From the NCBI RefSeq assembly GCF_000389635.1, contig NC_021182.1, forward strand, positions 4,133,925 through 4,197,924: 64,000 nucleotides of DNA, in the 5' to 3' direction. Positions 48,358-56,758 of the stretch are shown here, one piece after another; within the stretch, counting starts at the first letter, position 1, and each line of letters begins with the position of its first letter. A program made the translations under genes and the position numbers. Below the pieces are notes generated by a model. The model saw only the letters and a program-made list of their open reading frames with translations, did not search any database and had not been told where the DNA came from. The stretch is from Clostridium pasteurianum BC1 (GTDB taxonomy: Bacteria; Bacillota; Clostridia; Clostridiales; Clostridiaceae).

Positions 48358-48761
48358 TTAATGGATATTTATTTCATTTATATATCCTTGAATAATATTA
48401 CCTTGCAAATCAACTACAAAGGAATGTTGAATTTCAGAAAGATTAGCTTTTCTCTGTTTAAGCTCATTTCTCAAACTTATTGCCTGTGGTGAACTAAAAA
48501 GTGAATTATCTCTATTTATAAGCCTATTTTCTAATACACTTTTTACATTTGAATTCTCTGATAAAAGTTCTACTTCTTTTTTTGTCCATCAATAATTTCT
48601 ATTAAAGTATAACTTTCTCCTTTACTTATCTGTAATATATTATTTTTACCATTATCTGTAAGAGTTTTGGAAGTATAATTATATATTAAAAAGCTCACTG
48701 CAAATAAAGATATTAAAGATAATAAAATTATCATCAACGGCAGTCTTGTCTTGATACGCAT
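48358..48761 (-). pseudogene. Truncated sensor protein (membrane anchor plus extracellular domain), frameshifted
   Basis: Codons from 48761 encode a membrane anchor (MRIKTRLPLMIILLSLISLFAVSFLIY) and the start of an extracellular sensor region, stopping at 48570. A seven-base A run (minus strand, 48583-48577) explains the stop: one extra A restores a frame KEVELLSENSNVKSVLENRL...SFVVDLQGNIIQGYI, which ends at 48358. The product looks like a Cache-type sensory domain from a chemoreceptor or kinase, but no output domain follows. Confidence 0.65.
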
Positions 48762-49063
48762 TGTGACCTCCGCATTAGTTTAATAATCATTCATAAAAAA
48801 GCTATCATATGCTATTATACTAATTTTATCTATTTTTTCTAATATATTTATTTTCATATGTCTTATATATTTCATTTATTTTTATAAAACTATAGACATT
48901 TAGAAATTATAATGTTATATTTTATATAATGCATATAGGAATACTTGGTATTGTATAAAATATGTATATATAAATACTAATATTAAAATAAAAAACCACT
49001 TTAATGTGTGGGTAATTTATATAGAAATAACACTAAAATACTTATGAATTGGAGTGATTATAT
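48762..49063. other. Very AT-rich spacer
   Basis: About 300 bases between the sensor remnant and the hydrolase. I saw only AT-rich sequence, presumably with the hydrolase promoter; no RNA motif or repeat family member. Confidence 0.45.
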
Positions 49064-49933
49064 ATGAAAATAAAAGAATTTTCACATAATGCTATAGATG
49101 GTACTTCATTATTTTTTAGAGAATGGATTCCTGATGGAAATGTAAAAGGTGTAGTATGTATAATTCATGGTCTTGGTGATCATAGTAATTGGTACCAAGG
49201 ATTAGTAAATTATTTTAATACAAATAATTTTGCAGTAGCAGCCTTTGACCTTAGAGGTCATGGAAAATCTGAAGGTAAAAGAGGTCATACCCCTTCTTAT
49301 GAAGCTTTTATGAGCGATATAGATATATTGTTAACTTCTACTAAAAATCATTTTAAAGATTTGCCTATATTATTTTATGGCCATAGCTTTGGTGGTAATT
49401 TAACATTGAATTATATATTAAGGCGCAGGCCAAAGGTAGCTGGTGTAATAATAAGTAGTCCATGGCTCAGTCTTTATTCAAATCCGCCAAAATCAAAACT
49501 ATATTTTGCATTTTTACTCAATAAAATATGTCCATCATTTTTAGTAGATAATATAGTTAATGAAGCTGCATTATCCCATAATCCAGAAATTATGCAGGCC
49601 TATTCAAAAGATCCATTGACCCACAGCTGTATTTCAGCTAGACTTTTTACTGCAGCATATAAAGCAGGCATATGGGCTATAGATAACGCTTCAAAATTTA
49701 ATGTACCTTTATTACTAATTCATGGCGATTCAGATAAAATAACTTCCTCTGAGGCAAGTAAACTTTTTGCACAAAGAGTTCCTGATAATCTGTGTACTCT
49801 TAAAATTTATGAGGGATTATATCATTCTCTGCATAATGAATTATGCAATAAAAAGATATTTTCAAATATAGGCGAATGGATAAATACCAAAACTATTTTT
49901 TCTAATAAAGGACTTCTTTCACAAGAATTATAA
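49064..49933 (+). CDS. Alpha/beta hydrolase, monoacylglycerol-lipase/lysophospholipase-like
   Basis: A 289-residue serine hydrolase of the Hydrolase_4 (lysophospholipase) group. IIHGLGDHSNWY (33-44) forms the oxyanion region, FDLRGHGKSEGKRGH (66-80) is the lipase-like loop, and GHSFGG (about 107-112) holds the nucleophile serine. The acid and base are probably in LLIHGDSDKI and YHSLHNE. No signal peptide, so cytosolic. GGAG precedes the start. Monocistronic with its own terminator. Substrate likely a monoacylglycerol or similar ester, inferred from the family. Confidence 0.87.
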   Translation: MKIKEFSHNAIDGTSLFFREWIPDGNVKGVVCIIHGLGDHSNWYQGLVNYFNTNNFAVAAFDLRGHGKSEGKRGHTPSYEAFMSDIDILLTSTKNHFKDLPILFYGHSFGGNLTLNYILRRRPKVAGVIISSPWLSLYSNPPKSKLYFAFLLNKICPSFLVDNIVNEAALSHNPEIMQAYSKDPLTHSCISARLFTAAYKAGIWAIDNASKFNVPLLLIHGDSDKITSSEASKLFAQRVPDNLCTLKIYEGLYHSLHNELCNKKIFSNIGEWINTKTIFSNKGLLSQEL

Positions 49934-49987
49934 ATTTAAAATTTCTTTTAATTATTTCAATGAGCATTAACCATACTCATTATAATA

Positions 49988-50045
49988 AAGGCTTCTTAAA
50001 TTCAGAGGTAGTAAAATTTCTGTAAATCTAAGAAGTCTATTTTTG
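49988..50045 (+). terminator. Terminator after the hydrolase gene
   Basis: GCTTCTTAAATTCAGA and TCTGTAAATCTAAGAAGTC pair with minor bulges, followed by TATTTTT. Confidence 0.8.
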
Positions 50046-50050
50046 TCCGA

Positions 50051-50219
50051 TGACTACCCACTCTAATATTCCCATTATACTCTATAAAATCCATTCACAT
50101 AAAATCGAAGATTTTGGTTCTCTACTTGTGTGATTAAAGAGTGGCTACGTCCCTGGATAACGATTTACCCTAAAGGACAACGAGTTCTAAGTATCAAAAA
50201 TACTGATACTTAGAACTCT
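50051..50219. repeat. Dispersed palindromic repeat, copy F (compound)
   Basis: CCCACTCT...AGAGTGG (about 50057-50143) encloses a sub-hairpin. It is followed by CTACGTCCCTGGATAACGA, matching copies B and E, and then by a perfect 15-bp hairpin GAGTTCTAAGTATCA/TGATACTTAGAACTC (50182-50218), related to the one at 9337. Confidence 0.55.
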
Positions 50220-50425
50220 GTTTATGATATAATAATTATGCAAAATTCAAAAAATTTTATTATTTAATCATTTTAAAGTATTATAATTAATATAGTATGC
50301 AAATTATGATTAAAAATTATGCATTTAATTAATAATATTAATAGAAAAGATTTGATCACAATAAATATTTTATTAATAAAAGCAATTTATTAACTTATAC
50401 ATAACTATAATATTATACTATTAAT

Positions 50426-50485
50426 AAGGCACATTCAGATAAATAACCAGTCAGTATGCCAGGTCTATTTATTTTCATATGCCTA
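50426..50485. mobile_element. MITE-like element 4
   Basis: Ends AAGGCACATTCAGATAAATAA and TATTTATTTTCATATGCCTAA with CCAGTCAGTATGCCAG inside, close to the interior of element 1. The next operon begins right after it; an ATG lying in the right end is not used as the moxR start. Confidence 0.55.
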
Positions 50486-50514
50486 ATATCATCAAATGTT
50501 TGGAGGAGATTAGT

Positions 50515-51441
50515 TTGAGAAAAGACATAGAAAATGTATCAAAGGTGGTAATTGGAAAAGAATCAGTAGTTTTAGATATATTAAAGGCAATTTTAGCTGG
50601 AGGACATGTTCTCATTGAAGACGTGCCTGGTGTTGGTAAAACTATGTTAATAAAAGCTTTAAGCAAAAGCATAGATTTAAATTTTAACAGAATTCAATTT
50701 ACTCCAGATATACTTTCTTCCGATATATTAGGAGTTTCTATTTATAATCCAAATACTCATGAATTTAATTTCAAAAAAGGGCCAATCTTTGCCAACATGA
50801 TTTTAGCAGATGAAATAAATAGAACTTCTCCTAAAACTCAAAGTGCACTAATTGAAGTAATGGAAGAAGGTCAAGTTAGTGATGGAAATAATACTTACCT
50901 ATTGGCTCCCCCTTTTATAGTGATGGCTACTGAAAACCCATTGGAGTATTCCGGTACTTTTTCCTTGCCAGAAGCTGTCCTTGACAGATTTATACTAAGA
51001 TTATCTTTAGGCTACCCTACAAAAAATGAAGAAATAAAAATACTTTCTACTTATAGAACAAAAGATCCACTAGAGCATATACTGCCAGTTATAACTCTTG
51101 ATGAATTAAAGCAGCATCAAAGTGAGGCTAAAAAGGTAAATGTAAGCACTGGAATATATGAATTTATAGTTGATATTGTAAATAAAACAAGAAATTGTAA
51201 TGAATTATTTTTAGGAGCATCCCCAAGAACTTCTATTGCATTATTAAAGATATCACAAGCAACTGCATATATACATGAAAGAAATTATGTAATTCCAGAT
51301 GATGTTAAAGAAAATGTAAAAAAAGTACTTTCCCATAGAATAATATTATCAAAAGAAGAAAAATTTAACGGCACTAATATATCCGACATTATCGACAGCA
51401 TAATGAAAGAAATATCAGTACCAAATATTAAATATGCATGA
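50515..51441 (+). CDS. MoxR-family AAA+ ATPase
   Basis: A 308-residue MoxR ATPase, a chaperone-like protein that usually works with von Willebrand A or DUF58 partners. It has Walker A PGVGKT (about 36-41), LADEINRTSPKTQSALIE (Walker B and sensor region) and ATENPLEYSGTFSLPEAVLDRF (sensor 1). TTG 50515 has GGAGGAG six bases upstream. An in-frame ATG at 50479 lies in the MITE end without a ribosome site and was rejected. It overlaps the DUF58 gene by 4 nt. Confidence 0.9.
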   Translation: MRKDIENVSKVVIGKESVVLDILKAILAGGHVLIEDVPGVGKTMLIKALSKSIDLNFNRIQFTPDILSSDILGVSIYNPNTHEFNFKKGPIFANMILADEINRTSPKTQSALIEVMEEGQVSDGNNTYLLAPPFIVMATENPLEYSGTFSLPEAVLDRFILRLSLGYPTKNEEIKILSTYRTKDPLEHILPVITLDELKQHQSEAKKVNVSTGIYEFIVDIVNKTRNCNELFLGASPRTSIALLKISQATAYIHERNYVIPDDVKENVKKVLSHRIILSKEEKFNGTNISDIIDSIMKEISVPNIKYA

Positions 51442-52577
51442 TAAAATTTAAGCTTTCTTTTATAATTACTTTAGCTTTACTAATTTCAGCTTACTATTTT
51501 TATGGGAAAGAAACAATTAATTCTTTATTCTTAGTATTTTTATTAATGTTTCTAGTTTCATTGCTTTCGCTGCTATTCTCCAAAAGATACATAACATCTA
51601 ATCTAAATTTGGAAAATAAGAAATTTTTTACAGGCGAGAATATAAAAATTTCCTTACATTTTCATAATAGAAGTCTATTCTTATATTCTAATGTAAACTT
51701 TTTGTCCAATTTCATTGATGCAAAGGGAAATTTAAATGAAAGTGTTACTTTGTTACCCTTTAAAAAGCTTGACATTCAATTAAACTTTAAAGTACCTTCC
51801 AGAGGAATTTATAATGCAGAAAATTATTTACTGGAAATACATGACTTATTTTTAATATCTTCAAGAAAAATAAATTTTAATAACAAATTTACTTTCACTG
51901 TATACCCAAGAAATATCAGATTACCTTTAGAAATTCAAAAGCTTATAGACAATGTAAGTAATTTCTCTAAAAATAATCCAAATACACATACTTCGGATAC
52001 CTATTCATACATTGATAAATATATGGAAGGAGATAATTTTAAGAATATACACTGGAAATTAAGTGCTAAAAAAAATAATTTGTATGTAAAAAAATTCGAT
52101 ACTATAAAAAAATGTAATATTGCCATTTATGTAGATATGACAAACATCCTATCACTACCAGGTACTTTTCCTACTGTAACAGATGAAGGCCTAGTTTCTT
52201 TTTCCTTATCCATAATCAAATATTTATTGTGGAAAAATGAAGCTATTTACTTATATATTGAAAATCTAAAATCTTCTTCTTTCCAATTGGAAAATACAGA
52301 AGATTATTACTCTATTTTATCCTATTATTTAGAGCACAAAAGTCTAGGGCATGGTAATTTTTTTGATAAAGTACTGAAAAAAGAATTTCAAACTATTGAA
52401 AATCATAAATTCATATTTATAATAACTTACACAATATTACCTATGCACGCAAAAACAATTTCAAAAATATCAGCTGATTGTGAAAATTTAATTATTTTTA
52501 CACTTTTAGATGTCCCCAATAAAACAAAGAATTTACTGCGTAATACTAATGTAAAAGTAGTGAAGGTAACCCTTTAG
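51438..52577 (+). CDS. DUF58-domain membrane protein
   Basis: A 379-residue protein with two N-terminal membrane helices (about 5-48), a beta-sandwich region and the DUF58 signature SYIDKYMEGDNFKNIHWKLSAKKNNLYVKKF (about 190-220). DUF58 proteins commonly partner MoxR ATPases and transglutaminase-like proteins in an operon, as here. Function is thought to concern assembly or activation of envelope proteins, but it is not established. Confidence 0.88.
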   Translation: MIKFKLSFIITLALLISAYYFYGKETINSLFLVFLLMFLVSLLSLLFSKRYITSNLNLENKKFFTGENIKISLHFHNRSLFLYSNVNFLSNFIDAKGNLNESVTLLPFKKLDIQLNFKVPSRGIYNAENYLLEIHDLFLISSRKINFNNKFTFTVYPRNIRLPLEIQKLIDNVSNFSKNNPNTHTSDTYSYIDKYMEGDNFKNIHWKLSAKKNNLYVKKFDTIKKCNIAIYVDMTNILSLPGTFPTVTDEGLVSFSLSIIKYLLWKNEAIYLYIENLKSSSFQLENTEDYYSILSYYLEHKSLGHGNFFDKVLKKEFQTIENHKFIFIITYTILPMHAKTISKISADCENLIIFTLLDVPNKTKNLLRNTNVKVVKVTL

Positions 52578-52590
52578 AGGAAGTGATACA

Positions 52591-54843
52591 TTGAAAAAAT
52601 TTTATATACCCATAGCTGTATTAAATGTTATATTGGCTATTATTTTAATTAATAAGGCATATATTGTCATAAATATCTCCTACAAAAATATAATAGTATT
52701 ATTTGCAATAACTTTATTAGTATTTGAGTTAATAAGCTATATTATTATCATAAATAGAAATAAAAAATTCCTTTTATTTTTATTAGCTGCACTTTTACTA
52801 TCAATTGTATGTGTGACTATTTACAAATACGTTTATATTATGTCATTGTCTAATAATTTGATGAATTTGGCACTAAAAATAAATAGCTTAACAACTACAA
52901 ATTCTCCTGTAGATTTTTCATTAATTTCTTCATTTTATATTTTTATAATACCTATATTAACATTTTTATATTTAATTCTATGCAAACTAAATCTAGGAAT
53001 AGTAGTAACATTAATTAATACTTGCCTATTAGTATTATATGATTTATTAAATTTTAATGATGCAGTAAAATATGTACTACCACTATATATTTTTTTGATA
53101 TTCATAAATTACAGTTTATTTAAACTTAGTACGAAGGTTAAAAAGAACTATAGTAAATCCTTAATTATTTATTATCTAATAATATGTATTATCTTTTCCA
53201 CTATTATATATTGGTTTACGCCTTCTAAATCTGGTGAAGAAGCAGATTTATTCCAATATAAATTTAATAATCTAGTGAATATTAATCAAGATATTCCCTC
53301 AAACTTTGCTACCATTGGTTTAAATACAAGTAAAACATCTTTTCTTGGCAGTAAATTACAAGTAAATAACATAAAGCTTTCTCTCGTAAGTGGAGATGTA
53401 CCTAGTTATATGAAAACAAAAGTATATTATGATTACAATTATAATAGATGGATAGAAAATAGATCCCTGCCTTCAATAAAGGCTAATCAAGTATTAAACG
53501 CAGCTGATTCCATGTCTAATAATGGACTTGCAAAAAGAAATATTCAATATAATAAGGAGAAGGGAACCAAGATTAAAACTCTTTCCATTCAAAATTTGGA
53601 CAACAGTTTTGGTGATGTTATGATGTCACCTAATTATATTACAAAGGTAATTTCTCCACAGAATTCAAGTATTTCTATGTATGATAACGAAAATTATTTA
53701 GTAGGACAACTTCAATCTAATTACACTATAAACTACTATGATTACAGTGATACAGAAACTACTGATGATTATTTTAATTCACCATACAAAAATGATATAA
53801 ATAACATCTATCAAAGTATTACTCAGAATAACATGAAATACGATATAATTAATGACTCTTTAAAATTTACCAGTTCTCAAAGAGTACGTGAATTGGCACA
53901 TAAAATAACTGCTTCAGCTTCCGATAATAATGAAAGATTAAAACTTATTAAGAACTATTTACTTAATAATTATAAATACAGCTTACAGCCCGATGCAATG
54001 AATACTAACTCTCCAGATTATGTTGATTTCTTTTTGTTTAATGAAAAAAAGGGTTACTGTAAATCTTTTGCTACAGCTGCCGTAATGTTATGTAGAGCTG
54101 TTGGCATACCTGCTAGATATGTAGAAGGTTTTAAAGTTAGAGGAAAAGTAGACAATAGAGGAAGATACATTATAAGATCCTATGATGCTCATGCTTGGGC
54201 TGAAGTACTTACTTCTGCAGATAAAGGATTTTGGTCAATATTAGAAACTACTCCCACTGCCGACTATGAAAATAGTGCTGCAAATGACGTAGAGACTACT
54301 CCACAGCAAGGAAATGCAGGAAATAACCAAACCTCTACTCAAACAGGAAATAATCAATTAAGGGGTCCTAATGTTGTCAATCAAATGAATACAACTAATG
54401 CTGCAAATGAAAAAATCACTGATAAAGAAAAACAGAATAATCTAAATGGAAAAATAATCAATATTGATTTTATTAAAAAAATTCAAAATTACAAATATAT
54501 AATTATAATCATATGTATAATTATTTTATATATACTAATTAGATTTATAAGAAGAAAATTCATTATTAAAAAAATAAAAAATAGTGAATCTTTAATACCT
54601 TTATATAATTTTACATTAAAAAGATTAAAAACTATAAATATAATAAAATATTCCTATGAAACCGACAGAGAATTTGCTCTTAGAATAAAAGACAGGTTAA
54701 ATATTCAATTCCTTGTAGAGGCTGTATACAAGGAAATATACGGAAATGAAAAAATTGTTTTAGAAAAAACTTCTATTATCACAGATGTAGAAAAAACCGT
54801 AAAAAACAATTCAAATATTTTTAAATACTATATATTTTTTTAG
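52591..54843 (+). CDS. Membrane transglutaminase-like cysteine protease domain protein
   Basis: A 750-residue protein with seven or so N-terminal membrane helices (1-215), a long extracytoplasmic region, a transglutaminase-like domain (about 445-560) and one more helix near 635 with a basic cytoplasmic tail. The catalytic Cys490 lies in KKGYCKSFATAA and His534 in YDAHAWAEV. A Thr/Asn/Gln-rich linker (about 570-610) precedes the last helix. TTG start behind GAGGAAGTG. Third gene of the MoxR-DUF58-TGase operon. Could crosslink, cleave or bind envelope peptides. Confidence 0.88.
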   Translation: MKKFYIPIAVLNVILAIILINKAYIVINISYKNIIVLFAITLLVFELISYIIIINRNKKFLLFLLAALLLSIVCVTIYKYVYIMSLSNNLMNLALKINSLTTTNSPVDFSLISSFYIFIIPILTFLYLILCKLNLGIVVTLINTCLLVLYDLLNFNDAVKYVLPLYIFLIFINYSLFKLSTKVKKNYSKSLIIYYLIICIIFSTIIYWFTPSKSGEEADLFQYKFNNLVNINQDIPSNFATIGLNTSKTSFLGSKLQVNNIKLSLVSGDVPSYMKTKVYYDYNYNRWIENRSLPSIKANQVLNAADSMSNNGLAKRNIQYNKEKGTKIKTLSIQNLDNSFGDVMMSPNYITKVISPQNSSISMYDNENYLVGQLQSNYTINYYDYSDTETTDDYFNSPYKNDINNIYQSITQNNMKYDIINDSLKFTSSQRVRELAHKITASASDNNERLKLIKNYLLNNYKYSLQPDAMNTNSPDYVDFFLFNEKKGYCKSFATAAVMLCRAVGIPARYVEGFKVRGKVDNRGRYIIRSYDAHAWAEVLTSADKGFWSILETTPTADYENSAANDVETTPQQGNAGNNQTSTQTGNNQLRGPNVVNQMNTTNAANEKITDKEKQNNLNGKIINIDFIKKIQNYKYIIIIICIIILYILIRFIRRKFIIKKIKNSESLIPLYNFTLKRLKTINIIKYSYETDREFALRIKDRLNIQFLVEAVYKEIYGNEKIVLEKTSIITDVEKTVKNNSNIFKYYIFF

Positions 54844-54996
54844 ATATATACATTGCAATTAAACTTGTTCATTTAATAAATAACATTTAGATAGCAGCTG
54901 CTTAAATACAATAAATATTTTATTATTATGAATATAATTTACTGCAACATATATTACAGCATGTATACTTGAATTTAATTCTAAGAAATATACTGA

Positions 54997-55042
54997 AGTT
55001 GTCTTAAAATGCATTAATGTACATTGTAGACAACTCTTTTTT
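54997..55042 (+). terminator. Terminator after the transglutaminase operon
   Basis: AGTTGTCT and AGACAACT with extra pairing in the loop, followed by CTTTTTTCTTG. Confidence 0.85.
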
Positions 55043-55109
55043 CTTGTTTAATAATAATTACATAAATCCTACAATGATGTTTATACTACCCTTGTAGGAG
55101 GAGATAACC

Positions 55110-56720
55110 TTGGATTCAAAAAAATTCTTTACTAATATTTTTATTGTATTTGCATTTTTAATGTTGTTTATTTCTCTAATTTTTTCAGAAGTAAATGCTA
55201 AAGCACCTAGTTCATATTATATAAAAAACAGTATAAAGCCTACAAAGCTTTATGTAATATCTCTAAGTAAAATGACTGATGCCGAAAAAGCTATGATTGT
55301 TACACTTCAAGGTCAGGTAAATAATCGCTCTACTTCTCAAATTTACACTCTAAGCCTTGGAGAACCAGACTATGAAATATGGTTAAGAGATTTAAAGGAT
55401 AATTACTCTATAGAATATGAATTAATTGAAGACCCCTGGGAAGTATTAAATAAATTTAAGGATTATGTAGATGGCTATGTAATATATAGTAAAAATAATA
55501 AAAATGATCCTTCTATAAATAATGCTTCCTCTCTGGCAGCTTTAAAGAACTCAATTATTGTAGAAAAATCCATTGAGGAAAAAGTAAAATCAAAGGGTAT
55601 AACTAAGTTGCAGGGAGATTGCAGTAATACAGATAAGTACTGGGCATATGATAACCTGTGGAACAAAGGACTAAATCATTCTATTATAGTACAATTATCT
55701 CCAACTAAAGCAGGCCCTTTACGAGATTACGCCATTATGACGAAATCTCTAATATTTTATGAAGATAATCCAAAGGATTTTTCCCTTAGAGATAAGGTAT
55801 TTAAGGCTGCAAAAAAAGATTCCATTTGTCTTGGATGGGGTCCAGATGAATACAATAATATAAAGGAAGCCTCAAAATATGGCGTAAATACAGTACCTTC
55901 AGACTGGACTTATAATCTAACTGTATTAAGCAGCTTTCCATCCTTACCCATAACTCAAAACAGTCATCCTAAAGTAATTCAGGAAAACAATGTACATTAT
56001 GTGACCTTTATAATGTCTGACGGAGACAACCAACAGTGGAATCTTGGTAAAAATTATGCTTCTCCCAAATGGTATGGATCTAAAGATAGAGGAAATTTCA
56101 ATATGGGCTGGACTATTACACCATCACTTTATGATTTAGCTCCAACTGTACTAAAACTATATTATAAAAATGCCAAATTTGGTATTAACAATGATAATTT
56201 TGTTGTATCACCTTCCGGCAATGGTTATATGTATCCAAGCAAATTTGATGAAACTGCTTTAAATATACAAATTAAAAAGCTAAATACTTATATGAAAAAT
56301 ACAGACCAAAAATATGTATCAATTCTAGATGATTGGGCATTGGATAACGTAAATCTTTGGGATAAATACACAAAGCAGCCTAATATACATGGCTTATTTT
56401 ACTTAAATTTTAGCAAGCAAAATGATTATAAGGGAAAAATTATATGGTCTAATAATAAACCCATAGTATCCTGTAGAGATTTGCTTTGGTCCAAACTTGA
56501 AGATAATGATCAATTAGTTAATAAAATTAATTCCTATGTTTCTTCTGGTTATACAGATGTAAATTTTACAGATGCCTATACTTTCGTATATGTACACGCT
56601 TGGAGTAAAACTATGAGTGATGTACAGTATGTAGTAGATCAACTGAGTAACAATTCAAAAGTAAGAATTGTTACTCCAGATGAATTTATGCAGCATGTAA
56701 TGGAGAATGTTAAACATTGA
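55110..56720 (+). CDS. Secreted GxGYxYP-domain protein
   Basis: A 536-residue protein with an N-terminal signal peptide (KK, hydrophobic core 7-27, likely cut after EVNA at about 31). The family motif GxGYxYP is present as SGNGYMYP (369-376). A conserved FIMSDGDNQQWNLG segment (about 300-313) may hold acidic active-site residues. GxGYxYP proteins are linked to polysaccharide-utilisation loci and suspected to act on glycans, but no activity is proven. TTG start behind AGGAGGAG. Monocistronic, convergent with the arylsulfotransferase-like gene. Confidence 0.85.
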   Translation: MDSKKFFTNIFIVFAFLMLFISLIFSEVNAKAPSSYYIKNSIKPTKLYVISLSKMTDAEKAMIVTLQGQVNNRSTSQIYTLSLGEPDYEIWLRDLKDNYSIEYELIEDPWEVLNKFKDYVDGYVIYSKNNKNDPSINNASSLAALKNSIIVEKSIEEKVKSKGITKLQGDCSNTDKYWAYDNLWNKGLNHSIIVQLSPTKAGPLRDYAIMTKSLIFYEDNPKDFSLRDKVFKAAKKDSICLGWGPDEYNNIKEASKYGVNTVPSDWTYNLTVLSSFPSLPITQNSHPKVIQENNVHYVTFIMSDGDNQQWNLGKNYASPKWYGSKDRGNFNMGWTITPSLYDLAPTVLKLYYKNAKFGINNDNFVVSPSGNGYMYPSKFDETALNIQIKKLNTYMKNTDQKYVSILDDWALDNVNLWDKYTKQPNIHGLFYLNFSKQNDYKGKIIWSNNKPIVSCRDLLWSKLEDNDQLVNKINSYVSSGYTDVNFTDAYTFVYVHAWSKTMSDVQYVVDQLSNNSKVRIVTPDEFMQHVMENVKH

Positions 56721-56758
56721 ATTAGTTAGGGGATAAACCTTAGAACCATTGCTAAGAC

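Noticed and set aside
50479-50514. ATG 50479 as the moxR start
   Set aside because: It is part of the MITE right end and has no ribosome site; TTG 50515 follows GGAGGAG.
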